Assembly: GCA_021029095.1 (NCBI GenBank)
Contig: JAJOHG010000011.1
Span: 868,001 to 932,000, forward strand
From: Phellopilus nigrolimitatus
Lineage: Eukaryota > Basidiomycota > Agaricomycetes > Hymenochaetales > Hymenochaetaceae
Reading direction: 5' to 3'
Length of the DNA stretch: 64,000 nt
In this document: piece after piece, positions 1 through 9,599 of the stretch
How positions within the stretch are numbered: the first letter of the stretch is position 1
Layout: every line of letters starts with the position of its first letter
Notes under the pieces: generated by a model
Seen by the model: the letters and a program-made list of their open reading frames with translations, nothing else
Told to the model about the DNA's origin: nothing
Databases searched by the model: none
Made by a program: the position numbers and the translations under genes

Positions 1-162
1 TGCGTCGCCTACTGGAAAATCGTCTGAGAAGGGCATTGCCCTGCAAAAACAGTCCCTTGGTGGTCAGACGCCGCGACAGGACCAGCATCCACAGTGAACT
101 ACGCACCTTTCACGATTGTCTTGACACCACTTCTCATCGTCGAAGTAAGTAAGAAACGTCAT
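1..162 (-). CDS. Zinc-finger family Z, copy A (5' end only, cut by window edge)
   Basis: Only the first exon (162 to 107) and the first 40 nt of exon 2 lie in the window; the gene continues beyond position 1. Exon 1 starts at the ATG at 162 and ends at a GTGCGT donor. The acceptor TTTTTGCAG precedes exon 2 at 40. The sequence is almost identical to copies B (11,052) and D (21,655), including the intron, so the product is very probably the same C2H2-type zinc-finger protein. An upstream in-frame extension is possible but would run into the conserved promoter. The zinc-finger half cannot be seen here, so function rests on the paralogues. Confidence 0.7.
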
Positions 163-1590
163 GATCCAAGATGTCCTTAGCTGAATTAGCGGGGAAGGGG
201 AGGGTAAAGGAGGGGAGGGGAAGGACGAGGGGAGAGTGAAAGACACAGTGGTAAAGTCAAGCGCGAGCGCGTTATTATATGTGGTGCATTTGTTTGTGCA
301 CGCGTGTCAGGGTTCCACGGGAAAACACGCGCTCCGCGGCCACTGTTGGGAAAAGAAGTCTTAGGTCCGCTCTGCAAATCCTTACCCTTTTAGGCGCACG
401 TATGGATACCTTGTACTTCTGCGAGCGTTACGTGGGTGACAATTGTCTGCCACCTGATACGCTCCACTTCAAAGCGTTCTCTACAGCTGTTGAGAACCCC
501 CGCCACATTGAGCACTTAATCCTGATGACATATAGACGAGCTCACCTCGATAGCTCCAATCTATTGAACTGTAGCTTTACGACCGGAATCGGGGGGAAAG
601 AAACCCACGTGTGCAAGTCTGTAAATCTCAGTTTCTGGTTTTCGTAGTCATTTTTCTCCGTCCAATGACAATGCATCACTGCAGCAGCAACAATATTGAT
701 CTCAGATTTGGTTCTAAGTTTAATTTGAGAGTGTCTTCGAGAATTCTCGGCTGCACAAAAAATCCGACAAAACTCACTCGACTTATCCTGCAGACAATGA
801 ACAGCAGCCACAGCGATCGATAAGATCTGCTTCCGTCCGATTCGAGCGCCTTCTTTTTTTTCGCCATGGAACACACCGCCCCCTAACGCACTGAAACACA
901 GCAAACCGTATCTATAAAATTGGGGTCCAGACGTGGTGGTGACGAGTTGTTCAGGACGAGCAGAACAGATGTGCCGCTCATTGTACGGATTCGAGCGCTT
1001 TCCTTTTCTTCATCATGGAACATACCAGCCCCTAACCCAGCTGAAACCCAGCAAAAACGGGCCCATAATCGGGGTCCTGACGAGGTGTCTAAGTGACGAG
1101 TTGTCCAGAACGAGCAGAACAGTTGTGCCGCCCATTGTGCTTATCGCCATTGCGATTACAGAGATGCGTCCGGTTTTTCTTCACAGCAATTTGAGCGAAT
1201 ATTAGCACAGACTCGCCGATGGTAGAGTCGGCAGGAGGTGGGTGTACTATAGCCTTTATCGATGGAAGTCGACGCGTGAGCGCGTCACCCTCACGTGAGT
1301 TGTAGTAGTACGTCACGCCGTTTACTGAAAATACACAATCGCATTTGAAAATACCCTTTTCCTTCCGCACTTTTTACCCTCAAGTTATCCGTCCATTTAC
1401 AGTCCCCACAAGTCGCTTCAGGCCGCTCTCACTTCACGCACAATCTTTGCTCTTTGTTAAAAATTTGTTCTCATTGTCCCAGCATTGTTGTACGTACGTA
1501 ACCCTTTCTTCCTTCGCTTGCTGCCGTGCGCTCGGCACGGATCAACCGGAAAACGCCCAACTTCTCGTAACGCAGCGCGCTACGTCACTT
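163..1590 (-). repeat. Upstream module P, copy A (promoter-side repeat of gene Z)
   Basis: This non-coding stretch is repeated upstream of every Z copy, here inverted. The gene-proximal part carries a conserved core promoter, CACATATAATAACGCGC (complement at 270-284), about 110 nt before the ATG. Further upstream is a segment present twice in tandem (about 933-1030 and 1040-1140 on the plus strand), then a TGACGTAGCGC-containing end near 1,578-1,589. Short ORFs in it are shared between copies only because the DNA is repeated; none shows coding features. Confidence 0.65.
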
Positions 1591-1599
1591 GTCCGTGAC

Positions 1600-2689
1600 T
1601 ACTCGATTTTGTTCTTGCTGAGCACCAACGCGGCAGCGCGGGACGCGCGCTCCCTCCATCTGTCCAAAATACAAAACACAAAGCCCAAAATCTCTAGCAG
1701 AAGCCATCCAGCCAGCCAGTTGGCTGCCAAAGTCGGCCTGGGAAAACGAAAACGAAAATGAAAGGGCTCCGCACTGGCAGAAAGAATGGCTCAGACACAG
1801 TTGGAGATAGCAGCCCATCCTGAAATTGCTTCAAGAAAAAAGAGTCGGGAGCCCCTTGCCGATCTGACAAACTTTTTTTTTGCCTCCAACGCAATTTCAT
1901 CCAAGATTCTATTATACAGCACATCCAGTTGGGTTGTTACAGACGCAATCCCTACAAATCAAAATAAAGTAGATACGCGTACATCTCCAAGATCCAGATG
2001 AAGCTCCAAGAGCGAGAAGAAACAAACGAAGAACCGGGAACCAAGAACCAAGAACCAAGGTCTGAGAACCAAGACAAGACAAGAGCACAGCGAGGACTAT
2101 CGACGGCGGCGAGCAGAGTCGAAGATATGCGCGTTCCAGGACGCAGGTCGGCGTCTCCTGGAGTCGGGGGAGTCTGAGAAATGCTTAGATGAAAAGCAAA
2201 AATCCAGCCAGCCAAAATCGGTCTGGGAAGGAAATCGAAAACGAAAACGAAAAGGCTCCTCGAAAAAAATGGCTCAGACACAGTTAGAGATAGCAGCCCA
2301 TCCTGAAATTGCTTCAAGAAAAAATTAGTCAGAAGCCCCTTGCCGAACTGACGAACGTTTTTTTTCTCCATCGCAATTGCATCCAAGACCATAGTTATAT
2401 TATACAGCACATCCAGTTAGGTTGTTGTTACAGATGCGAGTCCTATAAATATAAATAAAGTAGATACGCGTACATCCCCAAGATCCAGACTTAGCTCCAA
2501 GAGCGAGAAGAAACAAATCGGCAACCGAGAACCGAGAACCAAGAACCAAGAGAATAGAACCAAGACAAGACAAGAAAAAAGAGACCAGCGACAAGCCCAA
2601 GCCAGACACCCAAAAACCCGAAGCCCGGCACAGACACAGACACAGACGAGAAAAGACCCCAGAGCTCGGCAAAGCCAGCAGAGACCCAA
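1600..2689 (-). repeat. X 3' flank with internal tandem duplication
   Basis: Two related blocks lie here, about 1,690-2,160 and 2,200-2,600. Each holds the motif AAAGTAGATACGCGTACAT, a run of GAACCAA-type simple repeats and a Pur/Pyr stretch of GTTTTC repeats (as read on the minus strand). The counterpart downstream of the right X copy (16,620-16,900) holds only one block. This is the 3' untranslated and intergenic DNA of X; no gene is supported in it. Confidence 0.55.
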
Positions 2690-5371
2690 TCAGACAAACA
2701 CACGCCCATTGACGTCCCCCAGCACGCGCCGCTCAGGCGCAGGCTCGCCATCGTCCTCGTCCTCCTCCTTGTAATTAAGCACAGCCTCAACGAAAGTACG
2801 CCGCGGCACCACAGTGCGCGTCGCGCGCGGGTATGGCACCGCCGAGGGCGGCGCGAGCGCGTGCGCAGCGGGGCGCGCCGTGTAGGGTGTGCGGCGGCGG
2901 CGCGCGGGCGGGGGCTGCACGCGCGGGGGCGGCGCAGGGGCGGGCTTCTTCGGCCGCGGCGGCGACGACTGGAGCGTACCGGCGAGGTCCGCGAGGTCGA
3001 AGGCGGAGGTCGAGGGAGAGAAGGGGCCCGGCGAGTGCATGGAGAGGTCGGGGCCGGAGGGCGGGGGCGACGACGCGAGCGGGGGAGGCGGCGACGCGTG
3101 GCGCAGGGCCGCGGCGAGCTCGGCGATGTCGAAAGTGGAGGGCAGCGACGTCGATGACGAGGGAGAGATCATGGTGAGGTCGAAGTCGGAGGGCGGGGGC
3201 GTCGACTGCGCGCGGCCCTCGAGGCACTCCGCAAAGTCGAGCACGGCGCGCAGGTCCGGGCTCAGCGAGCGGATGTCGACCAGCATCGCGAAGGGGTCAG
3301 ACGCGGGCGCGGAGAAGCCGTCGAGCATCGAGATGCAGTTAGAGCTGGAGGAGCCGGCCGCGTGGTTGTCGGCGAGGGAGAGCGCCGCAAGGCGCACGCA
3401 GAGCTCGTCGAGCGCCGCGCCGGCGTTGGCGAAGGGGTCGCGGTCAACATACGCGGAGAGTTCGATGTCAAAAAGGAAGGGAACGGCGCGGCGCATGCCT
3501 GCGTCGTCGTCTTCGTCGTCTTCGTCCTCGTCGTCTTCTATGTTGTCCCAGTCGACGCCCATGCCGTGCAGGAACGGCACCGCGCGGCTGATGTAAGCGT
3601 CTGCGTCTTCGGCCGCGTCCAGGCTCATGCCCAGGCGCACGGAAACGTCGTCCAAGTCCAAGTTCATGTTCGAGTTTGAGTGCGAGTTCGCGCCGACGAC
3701 GCCCATAGAGAAGTCCCGCGCACTCGACTGCACGTCCGGGGCCACCATATCAAGGTCCGACAGCTCCAGGCCCGGCGGCGCGTGCAAACCAGGGTCCAGA
3801 ATCAAGCGTCCAGTAGCGTCCGCGGTTGAAAGCCCGTCGAGGTCCATCAACGACGGCAGCAGAGCGCCGGCGCTGCTCCGCGAGCGGTGAGGGACCACGC
3901 AGCGCAGTTGAGGGCCGAACACGTCCTCGCCAGCACCCACGTTAAGATGAGTGTCGGTGTCCATGGACGAGAGCGCCAGCTCGGAGGGCGCGTCGGCGAT
4001 CCCGACGACCATAGGCCGGGGCGGGGGCGTCGAGGGTGCGTCGATGGCCACAGGCAGGGGCACATCAGCATTCGCGTTCACGTTCGCCCGCAGCCCGGGG
4101 CGGTCGAGTCGGAACGCATCACGCAGGAGGCGCGCAGGCGGGCGCGGCGCAGGCAGCGGGCACCCCGACGCGGCCGCAGCCGCATGCAGGGGGACGAAGG
4201 CGGCCGCGAGCGCCGCGGTGTCGAGGAGAGTTGCCCACGGGAGGGAGAAGATGTCGCTGTCCGGCTCTGGGCACAGTGGTGCGATAACCCGCGGTGTGTT
4301 GACGGCACCGGACACCTGCAGCGCGACGAATGGGATGAGGCGTGGCGGGGAGGACTGGGCGGAGGGCTGGACACGGGGCGGGGTGTGTGCTGGGGCGGAG
4401 GGAGGAGGGGAGGCGGGCCGCGTCGTGTTTGGGGAGATGTTAAAAGACGCATTGACCGGCGAAGGAGGAGGAGGAGAATATTTAGAGGAGATAGATGAGT
4501 CAGACAGGAGGGAGGTGTTTCGCGTCGTTCCAGGACGGATGATAGAAGAAGAGGCAGGCAAAGATGCAGAACGAGCAAGGTCGTCAGCGTCGAGGGCCAC
4601 CAAGAAGAGCTGCGCGCGCTCCCTCCAAGTGAGCGCCGGGCGGCCACGCGAGACCGGGGTCCGCGGCGTGGGCAGCTGGGCGCGAGCGAGGTTGGAGACG
4701 GAGGGCGGGGGCGTCGAGTGCGGGAGGGACGCCGCGAGCGCGGCGAAGTCGTCGAGGTCGGAGGGCGGGGGCGTCAGCTGTGGGAGGGACGCCGCGAACG
4801 CCGCGAAGTCGAGGACAGAGGGCGGGGGCGTCGATTGTGGGAGGGACGACGCGAGCTCTGCGAAGTCTGCGAAGTCGAGTGCAGAGGCAGAGTCGAGGGC
4901 GGCGAGCGGCGAGCGGGGGCGGGCCGGCGTCGCGGTGGAGATTGGGGCGGCGACCATGGGGTGGGCCTGCGCGCCTGGGGAGCTTGGGTGCGACACCGAG
5001 ATGCGATCAGAAGACCAGCTAATCACGACGTCAAGCACCAACTTGGCCTGGGACGGACGTGGAACGTGAGCGTCAGATAGACACGCGAGGGAAAGGGGCC
5101 GGCTTACCAAACAGAAGGCGATCTTCACACCGGGACCTGCCAACATGATGAGGCCGACACCTGCGACTAAAAAGCCTGCAGCGGTGAGTAGGGCCTGGGC
5201 GCCTGGGCGTGCGGGGCGGCGCGGCGGGGTGCGGCGGGAGAGCCGGCACCGACGCACAAGCGCGACGACCGAGGCCGAGGGCCCGGGGGCGAGGACGACC
5301 TGCAGGTGGGCGAGGCCGTGCAGGACGAGGAAGAGTAGTGCGAGGAAGAGCGAGAGGAGGAGTGCGAGCAT
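2690..5371 (-). CDS. Gene X, left copy: membrane-anchored, disordered repeat protein
   Basis: I do not recognise this family. The start at 5,371 lies about 50 nt after a TATAAA box (complement at 5,421-5,426). A 60-nt intron (5,107 to 5,048, GTAAGC...CCCAG, divisible by three and stop-free) is inferred, giving about 873 aa. The N-terminus has one strong hydrophobic helix (residues about 2-22) and a second at about 60-95. The rest is low-complexity and acidic, Ser/Pro/Asp-rich, with about three tandem ~21-residue units ending in STPPPS and containing DFAxLAASLP. An acidic DDEDEDDEDDD run lies near the middle. The C-terminus is a Pro/Arg-rich basic stretch followed by GDVNGRVFV and stop. It is paired head-to-tail with Z copy A downstream. 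A membrane-tethered scaffold or signalling role is only a guess. Confidence 0.6.
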   Translation of the reverse strand: MLALLLSLFLALLFLVLHGLAHLQVVLAPGPSASVVALVRRCRLSRRTPPRRPARPGAQALLTAAGFLVAGVGLIMLAGPGVKIAFCLVSRPLSLACLSDAHVPRPSQAKLVLDVVISWSSDRISVSHPSSPGAQAHPMVAAPISTATPARPRSPLAALDSASALDFADFAELASSLPQSTPPPSVLDFAAFAASLPQLTPPPSDLDDFAALAASLPHSTPPPSVSNLARAQLPTPRTPVSRGRPALTWRERAQLFLVALDADDLARSASLPASSSIIRPGTTRNTSLLSDSSISSKYSPPPPSPVNASFNISPNTTRPASPPPSAPAHTPPRVQPSAQSSPPRLIPFVALQVSGAVNTPRVIAPLCPEPDSDIFSLPWATLLDTAALAAAFVPLHAAAAASGCPLPAPRPPARLLRDAFRLDRPGLRANVNANADVPLPVAIDAPSTPPPRPMVVGIADAPSELALSSMDTDTHLNVGAGEDVFGPQLRCVVPHRSRSSAGALLPSLMDLDGLSTADATGRLILDPGLHAPPGLELSDLDMVAPDVQSSARDFSMGVVGANSHSNSNMNLDLDDVSVRLGMSLDAAEDADAYISRAVPFLHGMGVDWDNIEDDEDEDDEDDDAGMRRAVPFLFDIELSAYVDRDPFANAGAALDELCVRLAALSLADNHAAGSSSSNCISMLDGFSAPASDPFAMLVDIRSLSPDLRAVLDFAECLEGRAQSTPPPSDFDLTMISPSSSTSLPSTFDIAELAAALRHASPPPPLASSPPPSGPDLSMHSPGPFSPSTSAFDLADLAGTLQSSPPRPKKPAPAPPPRVQPPPARRRRTPYTARPAAHALAPPSAVPYPRATRTVVPRRTFVEAVLNYKEEDEDDGEPAPERRVLGDVNGRVFV

Positions 5372-5419
5372 GGTGCGAGAGGAAGTTCAAGTGGGGAGAA
5401 AAGGCGGATTTCGGGCGGC

Positions 5420-5428
5420 TTTTATAGC
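5420..5428 (-). promoter_or_regulatory. TATA box of X (left)
   Basis: On the minus strand the sequence reads GGCTATAAAAGCC, about 50 nt upstream of the X start codon. The same element lies at the same distance before the right copy. Confidence 0.6.
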
Positions 5429-5502
5429 CGGGCGGGCGGGAGGCTGGCATGGCGGGCGGATGGGGGAGAGGGAGGCGGGCAGGGAGGCTAGCACTGCGGG
5501 AG

Positions 5503-5563
5503 GTACGTCATTTCGGAAGCAAATCTGTCAACGGTTGACAGCTTTGCTTCCGAAATGACGTAC
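5503..5563. repeat. 61-nt near-perfect palindrome
   Basis: Two 30-nt arms (5,503-5,532 and 5,534-5,563) are reverse complements with one mismatch and a single central G. They begin GTACGTCATTTCGG and end CCGAAATGACGTAC. Homology between the left and right X flanks stops right beside it, at about 5,502 on the left and 13,308 on the right. Two short TATGCCAGCC copies follow (5,564-5,613). Confidence 0.9.
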
Positions 5564-5565
5564 TA

Positions 5566-6432
5566 TGCCAGCCCGAGCAAAACTTGCATCCGGCATGACG
5601 CATTATGCCAGCCTCGCACTATGTGTTCTAGGCCCGGCCGTTGCTGGGGCCGCGGAGCGGGAGGCGGGCAGCGTGTCCCGTGCTCGAGTCGACGCGTCAG
5701 CCCTCACGGCGGCGCTTTCTCGCCCATGAGAACGCGGTCGGTTCTTCGTGCTTTCATGTCTTGCGGGAGCGTTCGGAAAGACTTTGAAATGCGGGGCGAG
5801 AAAAAGCGAGAGCGTGGTGTGAGCTGTTCAAGTCCGAGTCCCAAGATGAGGCGAGGCGCGTTCCCATGTCTATACTTCCAAGTCATGCATACACCCAACC
5901 TCATAACCCGCAGGGAGAGCGCTACAGTCACCTAATCCCCGGGTAGCTATATTCTCCTAGCACGGTCTGTCAGAAATCCAAATTGCAGCAAACGACATGA
6001 GCCGCGAGCGAGCAAGATGTGCGGAAAGAGTCGAAGTGTGTCGCTCGCTGACTCCTACGGAGCGCAAACTCGCGGCATCCCCCTGAGAGTTTCTGCATGC
6101 TAGCTCAGTTTATACAACGTTACGACGTGTCGACTTGTTTGAGCCGTAAAGTTCAGAAATTGGCATGAGAGGTTTTTTTGACGACCCGCCTTAGATAATC
6201 TATGCATAAGCACGCGCATGCCCTGGAGACAGCACAAAACACAGCTGACTTGAAAATATACATCAAAGTAGATATTCAGATTCATTACACTGGCAGTGGC
6301 CCGACTCGCCCATCCACGAAAACAAACAAAAAACAAAAAATACACCATAAATCATACACACACACACACAACAGCCCCGCGCACGCATCCCACATCACCA
6401 ACCACACCACCCACACCACTCCGTCCGATACG
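5566..6432. other. Intergenic stretch without recognised gene
   Basis: This holds the DNA between the palindrome and the 3' end of the resolvase gene. I see no conserved protein, no RNA gene and only a CA microsatellite at about 6,356-6,371. Confidence 0.5.
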
Positions 6433-9400
6433 TCAAGTAAGGTCAATCACGTCGTCCATATCCAACACCACCGGCCGGCGCAGCCTCGGCGCCGCAGAGC
6501 CGCTCTTGCCCGTGCCCTTGCCCTTGCCCTTGCCCCGCAGCGCCGTCGCGCCCGCCCGCGGCTTGGCCGCCGCAAAGACCGCGTCGATCCGCCTCTCCGC
6601 CGGCGCGGGCGCCGCCTTCGCGAGCAACGGCGGCGGCGGCGGCTCCTTCTGGGCGTCGTCGCCGCCATCGTCAGAGGAGGAGGAGGAGGAGGAGGAGGAA
6701 GAAGAAGAAGAGAGCTCGATTATCTCCGCCGCCCGCAGCGCGAACCGCGGAGGCGCGCCTGCACCCTGGACGGACGCCGAGCCCGAGCCCGAGGCAGCGG
6801 CCTTGCCGCTGATATTTGGCGCGCGAGCAGACAAAAGGAGCGCCGCCGCCCCGCGCGCGCGCGCCGACGGAGACTCGTGCGCGGCGCCCATCTCCGCCCG
6901 CGCCCCCGCGCGCGGGCGCATCGGCGAAGGCGACGCGGGCCTGCTGCGCGTGTCCTCTTCCTCATCCGACGACGATGATGACGATGAAGACGAAGAGGCC
7001 GCGCCCGCCCGCGCAGCGCTCCTCGCCGCCGCGTCCCGCGCCTGCGCCGCAAGGAGCGGCTTCGCGTGCGTCGGCGACACGTGCGCGCGGTCCCGGCGAG
7101 GCGACTTCCGCGGGCCCGGGCACGTACTGTCCGAGCCCGACGCGCGCGGGCGCTGCTGCGCGCCGGTCTTCGCGGGCCCGCGCCGCCGCGCCGCCGCCGC
7201 GTCGTCGCTGTCTGAGAGGTACAGCGGGAAGGGCGCGGGCGCCGCTAGCACCCGGCCGGACGCGGGTGCGGGCGCTTCCGGCGGCGAAGGGCGCCACGCG
7301 GGCTGCGCGTTGAGCACGTCGAGGAGCGTGCTGCGCTTCGGCGGCGGTGGCGGCGGTGACGGAGGCCTCAGCTTCTCGCCCGGTTTGGGTGGGTTGGGAT
7401 GGAGCTGGGCGTCGAGCGCGCCGTCCGCGGCTTTGGACGGGGCCGGCTTTGCTTTTGGTTTGGGCTTGGAATTGGGCTTGGATTTGGATTTGGATTTGGC
7501 GGGCTTTGCGGGGATCGGCTCCTCCTCCTCTTCTTCCTCTTGCTCTTCGGAGACGGGAGCCATTGCCCTCGCCTTCGTGCCTTTCGCCACACCTACGCCT
7601 CGCTTCGGAGCCGCCTTAGCTCTGCTCGTGCCAGACGCGCCCTTCACAAGTCCGAAGACGTCGCTGAAGTCCTCCTCCGCACTCAGCTCCTCCTCCTCCT
7701 CCTCTTCCTCCGCCTCCGCGCGCGCGTTCTTCGCAGCGCCCCGCCGGACCACCGGCTGCGCCTTCTCTTTCGCGCCCGCCGTCTTCGCTGCCCTGCGCGC
7801 CGCCCTCTCCTCCTTGTCCCGGTCTTTCTGCGCGCAGCGGCCCTCGTACGCCGCGACCAGCGCCGGCTCGGCGCGCGCGACCATGCTGACGGGCATCCAC
7901 ACGCGCAAGTGGCTGTTAGGCACGGGCGGCGGCTTCTTCGGGCCTCCTTTCTTCTTCTTCCTCCCTCCTCCGACATCGTCGTCATCGTCAAACTCGTCAT
8001 CGTCGTCACCATCGTCGTCATCGAAGTCGGAATCTCCCGCGGGCTTCCCAGGCAGCTGCCGGACGCCCTGCACGCCGGCCTCGGTGAGCCGCACGAGCTG
8101 CGTGGGCGCGATCTCGAGCCGGTACTCCGGCACGCCGTCATTCGAGGCGTGCGCGCGCTTCGCGTGGATCTTCACAATCAGCCGGTGCTCGTCGTCGTCG
8201 TCGCTATCGTCGTAGTCGTCGTTCAGCTTTTGCGAAGAGAAGTGTCTCGCGATCATCTTCGACGGCGTGCCTGTGGCCCCCTCGTCCCGCGGCCTCCTTC
8301 TCCGCGGCGTGGAAGGCCCGGCCTCGTCCGCGTCGAGCACAGCGCGCCGCAGGATGCGGAGCACCGCGGGCGCCCAGATGACCGTGCGGAAGCGCTTCAC
8401 GATGAGCTCGCGCACGCCCCACTCGAACTTGCGCTCGCACAGCGCCGCGAGCTTGCCCAGGTCCGGCTCGCGCGCCCACAGGTAGTCGACCGCGGACGGC
8501 GCGCGCCCGCTGCGCTCGGACGTCTCGGGGTGCGTGTACAGCAGGAGCACGTCGACGTCGGGGAAGGACTCGGGCAGCGCCTGCGCGAGCCGCGCCTTCT
8601 TCGAGTTGAGCAGCCCGCGCGCGTTCGTGCGCAGCTCCGCGCGCAGCTCCGCGCGCCAGCCCGCGAGGAACGCGGGGAGGCGCGCGCGCGCGAGCGTGCG
8701 CGCCGCGTCGAGTAGCGTGTCGCCGAACCCGCAGCGCGCGAGCGCGTGTGCGACGTTCGGCCCGCAGTTCGGCAGCCCCGTGGGGTCGTAGTCGCCCCCG
8801 CGCAGGAGCGCGATGAGGATGAGCCCACCTTGGGACAGCGCGATGTCCTCGTGCGAGAGGATATCGGCAGCAGAGTACGTGTAGGTGTGCTCGCCGTCGT
8901 CTTTCCCCGCGGTGTTTCTGACGGGGTGCGCGCTGTTCCCCGTGAGCATCTTCCCTGGGCTGCGTTCTTCAGTACATTTTTTTTCTTTTCCTGAGTAGTT
9001 GTAGATAGATAGACATACTTCCGGATGATCATCGTCGCGCCGAAGAGAAAAGTGTCGACGTCGTCGGTGATGATGGCGTCAATGACACCGACCCTGTTCA
9101 AGTACGCGAGCTCCGCCTCTGCCTCGCCCGGGGCCATCCTCCACTCAAAGCCGAACGCCTCGATGATCTCCTGCATGCCCGAGATCATCCAGTGGTCCTT
9201 GCCGCTAACCTTCTTCTTGCGCTTGAGCTTCGGGCGGCGCGGCCCGTCGAACACGAAGAGCGGGAGGAACGGGCGGCTCATGAGGCGCGCGCAGCGGAAG
9301 AAGAGCGTGCGCAGCTCGGGGTTCTCGCCCTCGCGGCCGTACGTCGCGTGGAAGAACCAGATGCTCGCGTCGATGCCGATGCGCAGCCCGCGCCGCCCGG

Positions 9401-9545
9401 CGGGGTTGCGCTCGAAGCCGTCGACGACGGCCAGTTGTGTTAAGGAGCGCTGCTGGCCCGCGGGGCGTAGGATCTACTCGGCGCGTCAGTGAAGAACGGA
9501 TAGGAATGAAGGACGACGCACATCCCAAAGTCCTGGAACGCCCAT
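6433..9545 (-). CDS. gen1: GEN1/YEN1-like Holliday-junction resolvase (XPG/FEN1 superfamily)
   Basis: Structure-specific 5' nuclease expected to resolve four-way DNA junctions in the nucleus. Three exons join in phase (9,545-9,522; 9,473-9,019; 8,959-6,433), giving 1001 aa. The first exon codes only MGVPGLWD, the family N-terminus. All metal-binding acids of the XPG nucleases are visible: D43 (GIDAS), D84 (FVFDG), E125 and E127 (PGEAEAE), D146 and D148 (TDDVDTF) and D216 (GGDYDPTG, opening the helix-two-turn-helix). A region with YRLEIAPTQLVRL (about residues 450-470) fits the GEN1 chromodomain-like part. The remaining ~500 residues are Ser/acidic/Pro/Lys-rich and disordered, ending DDVIDLT. 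Length is close to GEN1 proteins. No lesion was found. Its promoter borders module P of Z copy B. EXO1 or FEN1 are less likely because of the N-terminus and C-terminal layout. Confidence 0.9.
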
Positions 9546-9599
9546 ATTTTCGTCGATTGCGCTCAGTGTCAAACGTCGTCCAAGCTTCACAGCTTACGC

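Noticed and set aside
611..876. Short ORFs repeated in every P module (also near 10,349 and 20,950)
   Set aside because: They recur because the DNA is repeated; frames are not preserved among copies and no domain is visible.
3480..3540. GTC/TCG-rich tract as possible CRISPR-like repeat
   Set aside because: It codes an acidic Asp/Glu run; there are no spacers and this is a eukaryotic nuclear sequence.
2833..5080. Long plus-strand ORFs opposite gene X (e.g. 3,951-5,069)
   Set aside because: They are GC-rich antisense shadows with Arg/Gly-only composition; the minus frame has the TATA box, intron and paralogue conservation.
6296..8715. Long plus-strand ORFs across the resolvase gene
   Set aside because: Antisense shadows; the minus strand encodes the conserved XPG nuclease.
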